Below are positions 29,773-38,741 of a stretch of 64,000 nt of DNA, piece by piece. Source of the stretch: Alkalibacillus aidingensis (lineage in GTDB: Bacteria; Bacillota; Bacilli; Bacillales; Alkalibacillaceae); contig NZ_JABXWU010000001.1 in the NCBI RefSeq assembly GCF_014595945.1, positions 682,001 to 746,000 on the forward strand, in the 5' to 3' direction. Position numbers and translations under genes: made by a program. The notes under the pieces were generated by a model. It was given only the letters and a program-made list of their open reading frames with translations. It did no database searches and was not told where the DNA came from. How positions within the stretch are numbered: the stretch's first letter is position 1; each line of letters opens with the position of its first letter.

Positions 29773-30804
29773 TTATCCTTCGTTAAACCAAGAATCTAAG
29801 GATTGACTCATGTAACTTGACCATAAATCTAACAGGGAGACTGCTTTTGCATATTCCATTCTCGTAGGTCCTAGTAGGGCAATCGTCCCGACCTGATCTT
29901 CTCCCATATTGTAGGTGGCGGTAATTAATGTGCAATTATTCATAGCCTCAACCTGATTCTCATGACCAATTGAAATATTTAGTCCTTGTTTATTTGCTTT
30001 TAATATAGGGGCGATTTGTTCTTCACTTTCCATCATATTGAATAAAGATCTAGCCTTTTCAATATCGCTAAATTCTGGTTGCATTAAAATATTCGATTTA
30101 CCACTCACATACAAACTTGATGATTGTGAACCAAATAAAGCTTGTTGGAGTATACGGTATGATTGTTCAAAATTTGATGTGTAACGATTTATTAAATCGA
30201 CTACTTCACTTTCAATCATCTGATCTAAATAAATAATTGGAACTCCAACCAATTTTTCATTCAGTATATTAACGACTTTCTCTAAATCTGATTGGTCAAC
30301 ATTGGATGGAATCGCGAACGAACGATGTTCAACATGTCCTGTATCAGTTACTAAAATAGCAATAGCTGATTGCTTATTAATTGGTACAATTTGTATTTGT
30401 TTAAGTTTTGTTTCATAAACCTCTGGGCCTAATACTAATGTTGTGTATTTAGTTAACTCAGATAATATATGAGCTGAATTCTGCATCACTTTTTCAAGCT
30501 CGATCATTCGCTCATCAAATTGACCTTTGATTATAGAGACTTCCTCTTGTGATAATTTAAGTGGTGACATAATATGGTCCACATAAAAACGATACCCTTT
30601 TTCAGAAGGAATTCTCCCCGAGGAACTATGGGTTTTACTTAAGTAACCAGAATCTTCTAAGTCAGCCATATCATTTCTAATGGTCGCTGGACTATAAGTG
30701 ATCTGCTTCTTTTTAGCAATGTTACGTGAGCCAATCGGCTGAGCCGTTTCGATGAACTCATCTACAATCACTTGTAAAATCAAAGATTGTCGTTCTGTCA
30801 ACAT
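29773..30804 (-). CDS. hrcA: Heat-inducible transcription repressor HrcA
   Basis: Binds CIRCE and represses class I heat-shock genes. About 343 residues from MLTERQSLIL: N-terminal winged HTH (AQPIGSRNIAKK, YSPATIRNDMADLEDSGYL) then GAF-like domains. The ATG at 30804 has GGGGTGAT 5 nt upstream; an ATG-less extension to 30825 runs into CIRCE. First gene of its operon; the CIRCE element lies in the leader, giving autorepression. Confidence 0.96.
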   Translation of the reverse strand: MLTERQSLILQVIVDEFIETAQPIGSRNIAKKKQITYSPATIRNDMADLEDSGYLSKTHSSSGRIPSEKGYRFYVDHIMSPLKLSQEEVSIIKGQFDERMIELEKVMQNSAHILSELTKYTTLVLGPEVYETKLKQIQIVPINKQSAIAILVTDTGHVEHRSFAIPSNVDQSDLEKVVNILNEKLVGVPIIYLDQMIESEVVDLINRYTSNFEQSYRILQQALFGSQSSSLYVSGKSNILMQPEFSDIEKARSLFNMMESEEQIAPILKANKQGLNISIGHENQVEAMNNCTLITATYNMGEDQVGTIALLGPTRMEYAKAVSLLDLWSSYMSQSLDSWFNEG

Positions 30805-30818
30805 CCATATCACCCCTG

Positions 30819-30845
30819 TTAGCACTCAATCACATCGAGTGCTAA
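30819..30845. promoter_or_regulatory. CIRCE operator (HrcA binding site)
   Basis: Perfect consensus TTAGCACTC-N9-GAGTGCTAA, 14 bp upstream of the hrcA start and just downstream of its promoter. No second copy is seen in the window. Confidence 0.97.
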
Positions 30846-30855
30846 TTCTATATAT

Positions 30856-30884
30856 AAATTATCAAACTCCTTTATGACTGTCAA
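30856..30884 (-). promoter_or_regulatory. Sigma-A promoter of the hrcA operon
   Basis: Minus strand -35 TTGACA (30879-30884), 17 bp, -10 TAATTT (30856-30861), ending 11 bp before CIRCE. It overlaps the last codons and stop of hemW. Confidence 0.8.
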
Positions 30885-32046
30885 TTGACAACTTTGATTC
30901 CCATATATGATCATCAATTAGAAATTCTGAGAAGACTTCATTCCCAAACATCATACCGTTACGAGTCATAGCAACAGTATCTTCTTTCACATATACCCAG
31001 TCTTTTTTAAGTAAATAATCAATCGTGTCTTGATAAATTTCATACATAGAAAAACCAAATTTCTCTTGAAAATGACAATTAGATACGCCACTTCTGCGTC
31101 TAAGCCCTAAGAACAGTTCCTCTTCAACTTTTTCTTTCAAAGTGACTTGTTCCTGATGTAAAATCGGTTTTTCTCCCTTAATCACTCGATCATTATAGTG
31201 ATTAACTGGTCGTAAATTGACATAGCGATATCCATCTAAGTAACCATGAGCCCCGGCACCAAAGGCATAGTATGGCACATTAGCCCAATAAGTTAAGTTA
31301 TGCTGACTTTCAAAACCCGGTTTAGCAAAGTTACTTATTTCATAATGACTTAACCCGTTTTCCTCCATTACATCTATTAACGTTGTAAACATTTTCGCTT
31401 CTACTTCTTCAACTGGCTTATGCAATTGCCCCTTTTGATAGCGCATATAGAAAACGGTTTTGGGTTCGATTTGTAAAGCATACGAAGAATAATGAGGCAG
31501 ACCATAAGCGATCGCTTGTTTTAAGGTGTTTTTAAAATGGTCTAACGTCTGTCCAGGCAAAGAATAGATAAAATCCATACTAATATTAGTTAAGTCATAC
31601 TCCTGTAGAAGTTTAACTGATTGATTAACATCTTCTACCGTATGGTGACGGTTAAGTTGTTTTAAATAATCGTTGTCTAATACTTGTACCCCCAAGGAAA
31701 CACGATTGATTCCATAAGCTTTCATCACTTTTACATGATCCTCTACAAACTCTCCTGGGTTAGCTTCAATTGTAAACTCTTCAACTTGATCAATATTAAT
31801 GTATGTTGAAATGGTTTCCAGTAACCGTTCAAGCTGCTTAGGGTTTAGGCTAGTTGGAGTGCCCCCACCAATGTATACGGTTCTAACCGCAATGGGTTTA
31901 TTTTCGACATACATCCCCATTTCTTGGTTTAGGGACTCTAAATATTGATCGGCGATTGCTTCGTGATAGTACATTTTAGCAAAATCGCAATAGTGACATA
32001 TCTCATGGCAAAAAGGTATGTGTATATAAACAGCCGTGACATTCAT
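30862..32046 (-). CDS. hemW: Radical-SAM haem chaperone HemW
   Basis: HemN-like protein thought to insert haem rather than oxidise coproporphyrinogen. About 394 residues from MNVTAVYIHIPF; the cluster motif is C-x3-C-x2-C in HIPFCHEICHYCDF, followed by the GGGTPT SAM motif and the C-terminal HemW domain. Start chosen at 32046 because GGGGAAGAAG precedes it. Located between lepA and hrcA as in B. subtilis. Confidence 0.95.
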   Translation of the reverse strand: MNVTAVYIHIPFCHEICHYCDFAKMYYHEAIADQYLESLNQEMGMYVENKPIAVRTVYIGGGTPTSLNPKQLERLLETISTYINIDQVEEFTIEANPGEFVEDHVKVMKAYGINRVSLGVQVLDNDYLKQLNRHHTVEDVNQSVKLLQEYDLTNISMDFIYSLPGQTLDHFKNTLKQAIAYGLPHYSSYALQIEPKTVFYMRYQKGQLHKPVEEVEAKMFTTLIDVMEENGLSHYEISNFAKPGFESQHNLTYWANVPYYAFGAGAHGYLDGYRYVNLRPVNHYNDRVIKGEKPILHQEQVTLKEKVEEELFLGLRRRSGVSNCHFQEKFGFSMYEIYQDTIDYLLKKDWVYVKEDTVAMTRNGMMFGNEVFSEFLIDDHIWESKLSIDSHKGV

Positions 32047-32090
32047 CTTCTTCCCCACTCTCTTAAAATCATAATTAATCATAAACAAAA

Positions 32091-32119
32091 GGCCAGACCT
32101 ATGCCGGCCGACCTTTTAT
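32091..32119 (-). terminator. Imperfect hairpin at the end of lepA
   Basis: Minus strand AAAAGGTCGGCC pairs with GGTCTGGCCTTTT through several G-U pairs, then a short T-rich tail; it overlaps the lepA stop codon. Confidence 0.5.
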
Positions 32120-33933
32120 TTCTGATCATCATCCATTTCTAATACTGACATGAAGGCTTCTTGAGGTACTTCTACTTTCCCAACCATCTTCATTCGTTGT
32201 TTACCTTCTTTTTGTTTCTCTAGTAACTTACGCTTACGGGAAACGTCACCACCATAACATTTGGAAAGGACATTTTTACGCATCGCCTTAATTGTTGATC
32301 GAGCAATGACTTTGTTACCAATTGCAGCCTGTACCGGCACTTCAAATTGTTGACGTGGAATTAATTTTTTTAACTTCTCCGCTATTTGTTTTCCTCGATG
32401 AAAGGCAAAATCTCTATGCACGATAAAAGACAACGCATCAATGGTTTCTCCATTTAGTAAGATATCCATTTTTACTAGATCTGAAGGACTATACCCTTTC
32501 AGTTCGTAGTCAAAAGAAGCGTAACCTTTTGTGTGTGATTTCAATTGATCAAAGAAATCATAGACGATTTCTGACAATGGAATATCATAAACAATGTTAA
32601 CTCTGTTTTCATCCATATATTGCATATCCGAATATTGACCGCGTTTTTTTTGGCAAATTTCCATCACCGGACCGACGTAGTCATTCGGCACCATAATAGA
32701 GGCTGTCACAAATGGCTCACGTACTTCTTTAATTTGCTGACGGTCTGGCATTAAAGATGGGTTTTCAATCTCAATTGTTTCACCATCGTTTAATTCTACT
32801 TCGTATATAACGCTTGGAGCGGTTGTGATTAGTTGAATATCAAATTCACGCTCAATCCGTTCTTGGATAATCTCCATATGAAGTAATCCTAAAAAGCCAC
32901 AACGGAATCCAAAGCCTAACGCCTGTGATGTTTCTGCCTCATACTGTAATGAAGAGTCATTTAATTCTAAACGCTCTAGTGCTTCACGTAAATCGTTGTA
33001 GTCATCTGCACTGACAGGGAACAAACCACAATAAACCATCGGATTCATTCGTCGGTAGCCAGGTAAAGGCTGTGGCGCAGGATTATTAGCAAGAGTAATG
33101 GTATCCCCGACTTTTGTATCTTTTACATTTTTTATAGAAGCAGTTAGGAAACCTACATCTCCCACTGATAACTCATCTTTAGCAACAGGATTTGGGGTGA
33201 ATACGCCTAGTTCATTAATTTCAAATTCCTTATCGGTTTGCATCATCTTGATTTTATCACCGATTTTTAATGAACCTTCCTTCACACAAATGTAAGCAAT
33301 AACCCCACGATAGGAATCATATAACGAATCAAAAATCAATGCTTTAGTCGGCTCCTCAACATCTCCTGTGGGTGCAGGAATATCAGAGACAATTCTCTCT
33401 AAGATTTCATCAATGCCGACACCATCTTTAGCTGATGCAAGAACAGCGTCTTCTGCATCAATTCCGATGACGTCTTCGATCTCTTTTTTAACACGGTCAA
33501 CATCAGCGCTTGGCAGGTCAATTTTATTGATGACTGGGATAATTTCGAGGTCATTATCAAGCGCTAAATATACATTCGCCAACGTTTGTGCTTCAATACC
33601 TTGAGCGGCATCCACTACTAATATGGCTCCTTCGCAAGCAGCCAAACTACGGGAGACTTCATATGTAAAGTCGACATGCCCAGGTGTATCAATTAAATGG
33701 AGCGTATAGTCCTCTCCATCGTTCGCTTCATACTCTAACTGCACTGAATTTAGCTTGATGGTTATACCTCTTTCACGCTCTAAATCCATTGCGTCTAAAA
33801 ATTGTTCTTTCATTTCTCTTTGAGTTAGTGCTTTAGTCTTCTCAAGAATTCGATCAGCCAAGGTTGACTTCCCGTGATCGATATGAGCTATAATCGAGAA
33901 ATTACGAATATTTTTCTGTCTATGGTTTGTCAA
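32116..33933 (-). CDS. lepA: Elongation factor 4 (LepA)
   Basis: Ribosome-dependent GTPase able to back-translocate the ribosome. 605 residues: G1 [13 protein letters not shown] at about 16-28, G3 DTPGH, G4 NKIDLP, EF-G-like domains III and V, and the LepA-specific C-terminal domain. It starts with TTG at 33933, supported by AGGAGTGATGAATC upstream. Confidence 0.97.
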   Translation of the reverse strand: MTNHRQKNIRNFSIIAHIDHGKSTLADRILEKTKALTQREMKEQFLDAMDLERERGITIKLNSVQLEYEANDGEDYTLHLIDTPGHVDFTYEVSRSLAACEGAILVVDAAQGIEAQTLANVYLALDNDLEIIPVINKIDLPSADVDRVKKEIEDVIGIDAEDAVLASAKDGVGIDEILERIVSDIPAPTGDVEEPTKALIFDSLYDSYRGVIAYICVKEGSLKIGDKIKMMQTDKEFEINELGVFTPNPVAKDELSVGDVGFLTASIKNVKDTKVGDTITLANNPAPQPLPGYRRMNPMVYCGLFPVSADDYNDLREALERLELNDSSLQYEAETSQALGFGFRCGFLGLLHMEIIQERIEREFDIQLITTAPSVIYEVELNDGETIEIENPSLMPDRQQIKEVREPFVTASIMVPNDYVGPVMEICQKKRGQYSDMQYMDENRVNIVYDIPLSEIVYDFFDQLKSHTKGYASFDYELKGYSPSDLVKMDILLNGETIDALSFIVHRDFAFHRGKQIAEKLKKLIPRQQFEVPVQAAIGNKVIARSTIKAMRKNVLSKCYGGDVSRKRKLLEKQKEGKQRMKMVGKVEVPQEAFMSVLEMDDDQK

Positions 33934-33973
33934 GATTCATCACTCCTGTTATCACGTCAACTCGATAATCTCG

Positions 33974-34002
33974 ATTATAGCAATAGAAACAATATTATTC
34001 AA
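33974..34002 (-). promoter_or_regulatory. Sigma-A promoter of lepA
   Basis: Minus strand -35 TTGAAT (33997-34002), 17 bp, -10 TATAAT (33974-33979), 40 bp before the TTG start. Confidence 0.75.
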
Positions 34003-34086
34003 TTACATTAATATTAGCACAGTCATATTTACACTGATTGATGAAGTTACTTCTTAAGTCATTGGAATATATTCAAAGACAACTTT

Positions 34087-34416
34087 TTAGATTCCAAAGG
34101 TATCTGCAAGTCGATAAAAAATATGAAATAAGAACGTGAATATTTGTTTGACATATGACTCTAGGACTGAGGCAACAGAAAATAGACCTGTCTGTTGCCC
34201 CTCTTGAACCTCATCTGAAGATGCAATCACTTCTTCGTGACGCTCTAGAAAGGAGTCTGAGTCCTGATTTTTAGTTTTTTCTTCGATTTCTGCTTCAATT
34301 TGCTCTTCTTTCTCGATAACAGGTGTTTCTGATTCGTCATTACCTTGACCAAATTGGACACCCATTTGAAAGACAATAAATATAACAACTAACCACCCAA
34401 TCAACCTCATATCCAA
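34087..34416 (-). CDS. yqxA: YqxA-like protein (DUF3679)
   Basis: 109 residues: N-terminal membrane helix (RLIGWLVVIFIVFQMGVQFG), a charged acidic middle (about 28-75) and a hydrophobic C-terminal end (YVKQIFTFLFHIFYRLADTF). Size, topology and position between spoIIP and lepA match B. subtilis YqxA. The start is 9 bp after spoIIP, so it belongs to that sporulation unit. Function unknown. Confidence 0.75.
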   Translation of the reverse strand: MDMRLIGWLVVIFIVFQMGVQFGQGNDESETPVIEKEEQIEAEIEEKTKNQDSDSFLERHEEVIASSDEVQEGQQTGLFSVASVLESYVKQIFTFLFHIFYRLADTFGI

Positions 34417-34424
34417 TCTCCTTT

Positions 34425-35546
34425 CTATTGATTAACCGCGCCTTGTTCTTCAAAATATAGTTCGCTGAACACCTCAGCAAATATTTCCAGACTTCTATTC
34501 ATTTCCTCATAGGTATTATCAACTCCACCTACTTCAAGGAGAAGCATATTATCTGATAAATCCTGATTAAACACACCATTTGTTCCAGGCCCTTCTTTAA
34601 CCTCAACCCCACGACTGATGGTAGGATATTTTTCTTCTAGCTTCTGGTGAAGTTTAGCAGCAAGTTGTAAATTCTCCTCGTGGTTTTCATGCTTACCTCC
34701 GATAACGAACATTAACTTTGCAACAGATTCACCATCAATCTCAGTTGTTGTTATGTGATGTGGTTGTGCATCACGGTGGATGTCAATAAAATACTTAACA
34801 TCATCTTGATTAGCTGCAACTTCTTCGACAACATTTCTTGCCATATCATATGAATCCCCATAGGTTAAATCATTTTGTTGAAGCAACTGGTAATGATCAG
34901 TCTGGTCAACATGCGATTCAATACCATAACTAGCAAGTAAGTCCTGTATCGTAAAGCTCAAATCAACGACGTTATTTTCATTACTAAACGCTTCGTTTGC
35001 TGTGGTTCCATCCTCCATATAAGGTAAAAAAGATTCCCTATTATGTGAGTTAAAGATAAATATCGATTCATCAGAATAATCATTATCCTCGGGTTTCGGT
35101 TCTTCAACTTCCTCTTCCGGCTCTTCTTCTTCAAAAATATACTCTGGGGGAGCCGATTCAACCGAAGCGGTAAATACATTGGTTCCACTACCGGCAATGG
35201 CAATGGTGCTATCCTTCCCCGGAAAGTTAGGTAGTTCATGTCCAAATAACATGCGAAGATCCTGATAAGGAAGACTCGTAATCGATGGCAAAATGACACT
35301 AGCAAATGTTAAAGGCTCCTCTTGTTCGTCTAAAACACCATCCATAATTGGTTGGTCAATTGTCATTAAATAAGAAAAAGAAGCACCATCGACATCATTC
35401 ATCCAGTCTTGAAGAATGTTCGTAGATGCTTCTGAGAAGTTTTTAACTGAAAATAATGGGATTAACAACCATAAAGATAGGAAAATTACTACAAATAAAA
35501 CAATTGGGTTCTTACGTAATTGCCTGAAATTAATTTGTCTTTTCAT
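34425..35546 (-). CDS. spoIIP: Stage II sporulation protein P
   Basis: Peptidoglycan amidase/endopeptidase of the DMP complex that drives engulfment. About 373 residues: N-terminal membrane anchor (PIVLFVVIFLSLWLLIPLFS), an acidic linker (about 130-155), then the amidase domain with FIFNSHNRES, DIHRDA and LLLEVGG. The ATG at 35546 has AAAAGGTGAAT; the GTG two codons before lies inside this site. Follows gpr, as in Bacillus. Confidence 0.95.
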   Translation of the reverse strand: MKRQINFRQLRKNPIVLFVVIFLSLWLLIPLFSVKNFSEASTNILQDWMNDVDGASFSYLMTIDQPIMDGVLDEQEEPLTFASVILPSITSLPYQDLRMLFGHELPNFPGKDSTIAIAGSGTNVFTASVESAPPEYIFEEEEPEEEVEEPKPEDNDYSDESIFIFNSHNRESFLPYMEDGTTANEAFSNENNVVDLSFTIQDLLASYGIESHVDQTDHYQLLQQNDLTYGDSYDMARNVVEEVAANQDDVKYFIDIHRDAQPHHITTTEIDGESVAKLMFVIGGKHENHEENLQLAAKLHQKLEEKYPTISRGVEVKEGPGTNGVFNQDLSDNMLLLEVGGVDNTYEEMNRSLEIFAEVFSELYFEEQGAVNQ

Positions 35547-35617
35547 ATTCACCTTTTCAACCCTTCTATTAAAGTTCTATTAAAACTTTATTCAGCTAGT
35601 TGAAAAGGTAGAACCAA

Positions 35618-36712
35618 TTAATCAATAAAATCTTTAGCATTTTCTTGATTAATTTTAGCATGTAACCCTTGGTTAATCCCGGATGCAACAACTGTACTCA
35701 TGCGATCAATGACTTCATCTATTTCTTTTGGTGTGACAATTAAGTTATGGCCGATTGGGCTTAACACTTCTTTAATTAATTGTCTCTTCTCATCTACAGA
35801 TAAAGCCCCCACTACCCCTAAGTATTTTTCTTTCACTTCATCATCAGGTAAATCTTCATCAGTTAGCTCTCTTCTTTCACCAAATGTCATTCCAGCAGGG
35901 GTTAATGACTTACTTGCTCTATCTCCTTCATTTAACTCTTTCCCAAAATGCTTAAGGATGTAATCAATCGTATCGCTCGTAATCGTCACCGCATCGACAA
36001 CTGTCGGCATGCCAATAGAAAAGACTGGAATTCCAAGTGTCTTTTCGCTTACTTCTTTACGATCATTACCGACTCCTGAACCGGGATGGATACCGGTATC
36101 TGATAATTGAATAGTCGTATGAACACGATCAATTGACCGAGCAGCTAAAGCGTCAATAACAACAATAAAGTCAGGCTTTACTTGATTAACTACCCCGAAT
36201 ATCGTATCACTAGTTTCAATCCCGGTTAGGCCCATAACACCTGGTGTGAACGCTGCTGAAGGACGGTACCCTTTATCAACAGATTCAGGATATAATTTAA
36301 ATAAATGGGAAGTTATATACGTTTTATTGACGGTTTGAGGCCCTAATGCATCAGGAGTAACATAATCATTCCCTAATCCGACCATCATACATTTTGCATC
36401 AGGATGGATATCATGATTTTTGATTAGACGTTCTAATTCATTACCAAGCATCGTAGCGATTTGTTTTTCAAAATGATAATCCAAATCACGTAACCGATGA
36501 GATTCAAGCGTAATATACTCACCTGGATTCTTTCCAACTCGTTCACTGCCTTGTTCATCAATCGTCACACGTGTTAATTTAACTTCTTCATGCTTATATT
36601 CCTTAATAATAATTCCATCGAGTTCTTCTTTTTTATCGGGATTTTGTTCAACAAACATCTCCCTTGCTTCAAGTGCTAAATCGGTTCGTGGTTGAAAAGA
36701 TTTCTCTTCCAT
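35618..36712 (-). CDS. gpr: Germination protease (spore protease) GPR
   Basis: Aspartic-type protease that degrades small acid-soluble spore proteins at germination. 364 residues with the N-terminal propeptide and the self-cleavage-like site RTDLALEA (SASP-like), GNDYVTPDALGP, and VVIDALAARSIDRVHTTIQLSDTG. ATG with GGAGGTATAAAA upstream. Expected to be made in the forespore; I could not identify a convincing sigma-G promoter in the 170 bp upstream. Confidence 0.97.
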   Translation of the reverse strand: MEEKSFQPRTDLALEAREMFVEQNPDKKEELDGIIIKEYKHEEVKLTRVTIDEQGSERVGKNPGEYITLESHRLRDLDYHFEKQIATMLGNELERLIKNHDIHPDAKCMMVGLGNDYVTPDALGPQTVNKTYITSHLFKLYPESVDKGYRPSAAFTPGVMGLTGIETSDTIFGVVNQVKPDFIVVIDALAARSIDRVHTTIQLSDTGIHPGSGVGNDRKEVSEKTLGIPVFSIGMPTVVDAVTITSDTIDYILKHFGKELNEGDRASKSLTPAGMTFGERRELTDEDLPDDEVKEKYLGVVGALSVDEKRQLIKEVLSPIGHNLIVTPKEIDEVIDRMSTVVASGINQGLHAKINQENAKDFID

Positions 36713-36792
36713 TTTTATACCTCCTATCTATCTTTAGCGTTTCCAAATTACTTTAAATTAAACGACAAGTGATTAATCTTGACAGTCAGCTA

Positions 36793-36821
36793 TTGAAAAC
36801 TTTACGATGCTTTGGTAAAAT
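36793..36821 (+). promoter_or_regulatory. Promoter of rpsT
   Basis: -35 TTGAAA (36793-36798), 17 bp, -10 TAAAAT (36816-36821), about 60 bp before rpsT. A second possible promoter overlaps it: TTGACA (36779-36784), 18 bp, TACGAT. Confidence 0.7.
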
Positions 36822-36881
36822 ACTTTTGTCCAAGAAACGTAATCATTGGAAACGGACAATCTCATCAGGAGGTGAAAGATT

Positions 36882-37148
36882 ATGGCAAATAACCGCCAAG
36901 GCCTAAAGCGCATTCGCATTAATCAAGACAAGCGTGCACAAAATCAGGTCGTACGTACTGATATGCGTAGTGCTGTTAAACGTGTAGAGGAAGCTGTTAA
37001 GCAAAATGATGTGGCAACTGCACAAGAATCATTAAAAACAGCTATTAGTAAAATTGACAAAGCTGTACAGCGTGGTATCCTTCATTCAAACAATGGAGAC
37101 CGTAAAAAAGGAAAGCTCATGTCACAGGTAAGCAAAATCGCAAACTAA
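36882..37148 (+). CDS. rpsT: 30S ribosomal protein S20
   Basis: Primary 16S rRNA-binding protein. 88 residues, basic: GLKRIRINQDKRAQNQVVRTDMRSAVKRV at the start and the C-terminal HSNNGDRKKGKLMSQVSKI are typical. Strong AGGAGGTGAAAG ribosome site. Monocistronic, between its own promoter and a terminator. Confidence 0.98.
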   Translation: MANNRQGLKRIRINQDKRAQNQVVRTDMRSAVKRVEEAVKQNDVATAQESLKTAISKIDKAVQRGILHSNNGDRKKGKLMSQVSKIAN

Positions 37149-37162
37149 TTTCCTTTGAACAT

Positions 37163-37199
37163 AAAAAAACGTTCGCTTAATCATTTGCGAACGTTTTTT
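37163..37199 (+). terminator. Bidirectional terminator between rpsT and holA
   Basis: AAAACGTTCGC / GCGAACGTTTT stem with a 10-nt loop; T run on the plus side and A run (T on the minus strand) on the other, serving the convergent rpsT and holA. Confidence 0.92.
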
Positions 37200-37202
37200 A
37201 TA

Positions 37203-38225
37203 TTATTTATGATAATTAGTGGAAATGCTTTGTAAATACAACTCCAATGCAAGCCACTTATCCATGGCTCCTGTTTTCATTTTCTCATCGGTCTTTGTCC
37301 CATCTATAATCATCTGTTTTAATTGTTTCTCATCAAATAATCGCTCTCTACGTAAAGCCATTTTCACAGCATATGGGTGTGATTTTACTTGTTTAGCAAT
37401 CTGTTGCTGCTGGTATCCTTTATGTTTTAGTAATTTACTTTGTAAAATCAACCGTATCTGTGATGTTAATAACGCTAATAGGGCAATTGGTTCCTCATTT
37501 TGTTTTCTCAGCTCTTTAAGAATATTTAATGATTTTCCTAAATTATTTTCAACAATTGCATCTATTAATGAAAATGTACTTGTTTCAGCATAAGTACTAA
37601 TCAGTTCCTCAGCAGCTTCAAAATTCACTTCAGAGTCCTTGAAATAAAGCGATAATTTATGTAATTCTTGTGTTAATGCTTCTAAATGGTCACCGACTCG
37701 CTCAATCAGTAGGTCAATAACAGGACCCGGCAGTGATAGTCCTAATGAGTTGGCCATCTGAATCGTCATTTGCCTCATATCCTGTGCATTTGGCGGAGAA
37801 CATTCAATCAAAACGCTATTGGCCTTAAGTGTTTTGACAACCTTCTTCCTTTGATCTAACTTTTCATAAGGTGCCGTAATTATAACTGTTGAAAAATCAA
37901 CAGGTTGTTCTACATACTCTATAAGGTCGTCTAATCGATGTTCTACCTCGCTTTTAGTTTGACCCGTGAGGAAACTAGCGCGATTGATCAGAATAACTTT
38001 ATGATCACTAAAAAAAGGAAACGTTTCGGCATCATGAAGAGCTTCTTGGACGGCAATCGACTCCATGTCATAAGCTTGTACATCTTGTTCTTGGTTAAAT
38101 TGGGAGCCAACCATTGATAATATTTGATCTCTAACTCTTTGTATAAAAAATGGTTCCTCACCGAATAATAGGTAAATAGGTGATACCTTTTCATTATTTT
38201 TTTGTAAAAATTCTTGGGCATGCAT
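37203..38225 (-). CDS. holA: DNA polymerase III subunit delta
   Basis: Clamp-loader subunit that opens the beta clamp. 340 residues; N-terminal ISPIYLLFGEEPFFI-type motif (here VSPIYLLFGEEPFFIQRV), a central AAA+-like fold and the C-terminal collar domain (about 215-335, ALLTSQIRLILQSKLLKHKG). ATG with AAGGGGGAGAG upstream. Confidence 0.95.
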   Translation of the reverse strand: MHAQEFLQKNNEKVSPIYLLFGEEPFFIQRVRDQILSMVGSQFNQEQDVQAYDMESIAVQEALHDAETFPFFSDHKVILINRASFLTGQTKSEVEHRLDDLIEYVEQPVDFSTVIITAPYEKLDQRKKVVKTLKANSVLIECSPPNAQDMRQMTIQMANSLGLSLPGPVIDLLIERVGDHLEALTQELHKLSLYFKDSEVNFEAAEELISTYAETSTFSLIDAIVENNLGKSLNILKELRKQNEEPIALLALLTSQIRLILQSKLLKHKGYQQQQIAKQVKSHPYAVKMALRRERLFDEKQLKQMIIDGTKTDEKMKTGAMDKWLALELYLQSISTNYHK

Positions 38226-38551
38226 AATACTCTCCCCCTTATGATGCTATCCTATACTGATTTTGCTGAAAGCACAATAAAAAAATTAATGTGGGGCAAA
38301 TTGTTTAAACATAGTAAAGAGGGGAACTGTTTTAAGTCCCCCCCAATATCTATATAAACGCTAAAAACAAACCCCCGGGAAGCTTTGTCTTTAGCGACAT
38401 TTGGTGGTATACTTATTGTGTGTATTATCAGTATGTTTATGGCTGTTAAGTCTTAACAATTTGTTTTCTACAACTTTTTGACATTCAGCAAAAAACAATG
38501 GATTTTTTTGGTTGAATCACTTATACTGTATGTGATTTAGGAGGGATGGTC
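38226..38551. other. Gap between holA and yqzM with two hairpins
   Basis: 326 bp without a gene. The main structure is a strong inverted repeat, 38359-38371 against 38384-38396 (CGCTAAA-ACAAA arms, one mismatch, 12-nt loop containing CCCGGG). A weaker GGGGAAC/GTCCCC hairpin lies near 38325-38345. Both are followed by modest T-rich stretches on the minus strand, so they may end transcripts arriving from comEC; this is inference. TTGACA (38478-38483) and TATACT (38522-38527) are present but not at promoter spacing. Confidence 0.5.
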
Positions 38552-38686
38552 GTGAACGAATTTGAAAAAGATGTGCAATCAAAGAACAATGATGTCGTCG
38601 ATTCCATTAAAGGGTTTGGCTTTTCTTTCATTTTCTTCTTTGGAATTTTCGCCATTGGTACGATCTTCACACTTTTTGCAAACTAA
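38552..38686 (+). CDS. yqzM: YqzM family small membrane protein
   Basis: 44 residues, the same as B. subtilis YqzM: N-terminal MNEFEKDVQSKNNDVVDS then one membrane segment (GFGFSFIFFFGIFAIGTIFT). GTG start with AGGAGGG 6 nt upstream; the ATG two codons earlier abuts that site and is less likely. It lies between comEC and holA as in B. subtilis. Function unknown. Its own terminator follows. Confidence 0.9.
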   Translation: MNEFEKDVQSKNNDVVDSIKGFGFSFIFFFGIFAIGTIFTLFAN

Positions 38687-38705
38687 ATGAAAATCGTGTC
38701 ACCAG

Positions 38706-38733
38706 AGGGACTAAATGATTTAGTCCCTTTTTA
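38706..38733 (+). terminator. Terminator of yqzM
   Basis: Ten-bp stem AGGGACTAAA / TTTAGTCCCT with a 3-nt loop, then TTTTTACTTT. Confidence 0.88.
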
Positions 38734-38741
38734 CTTTATAT

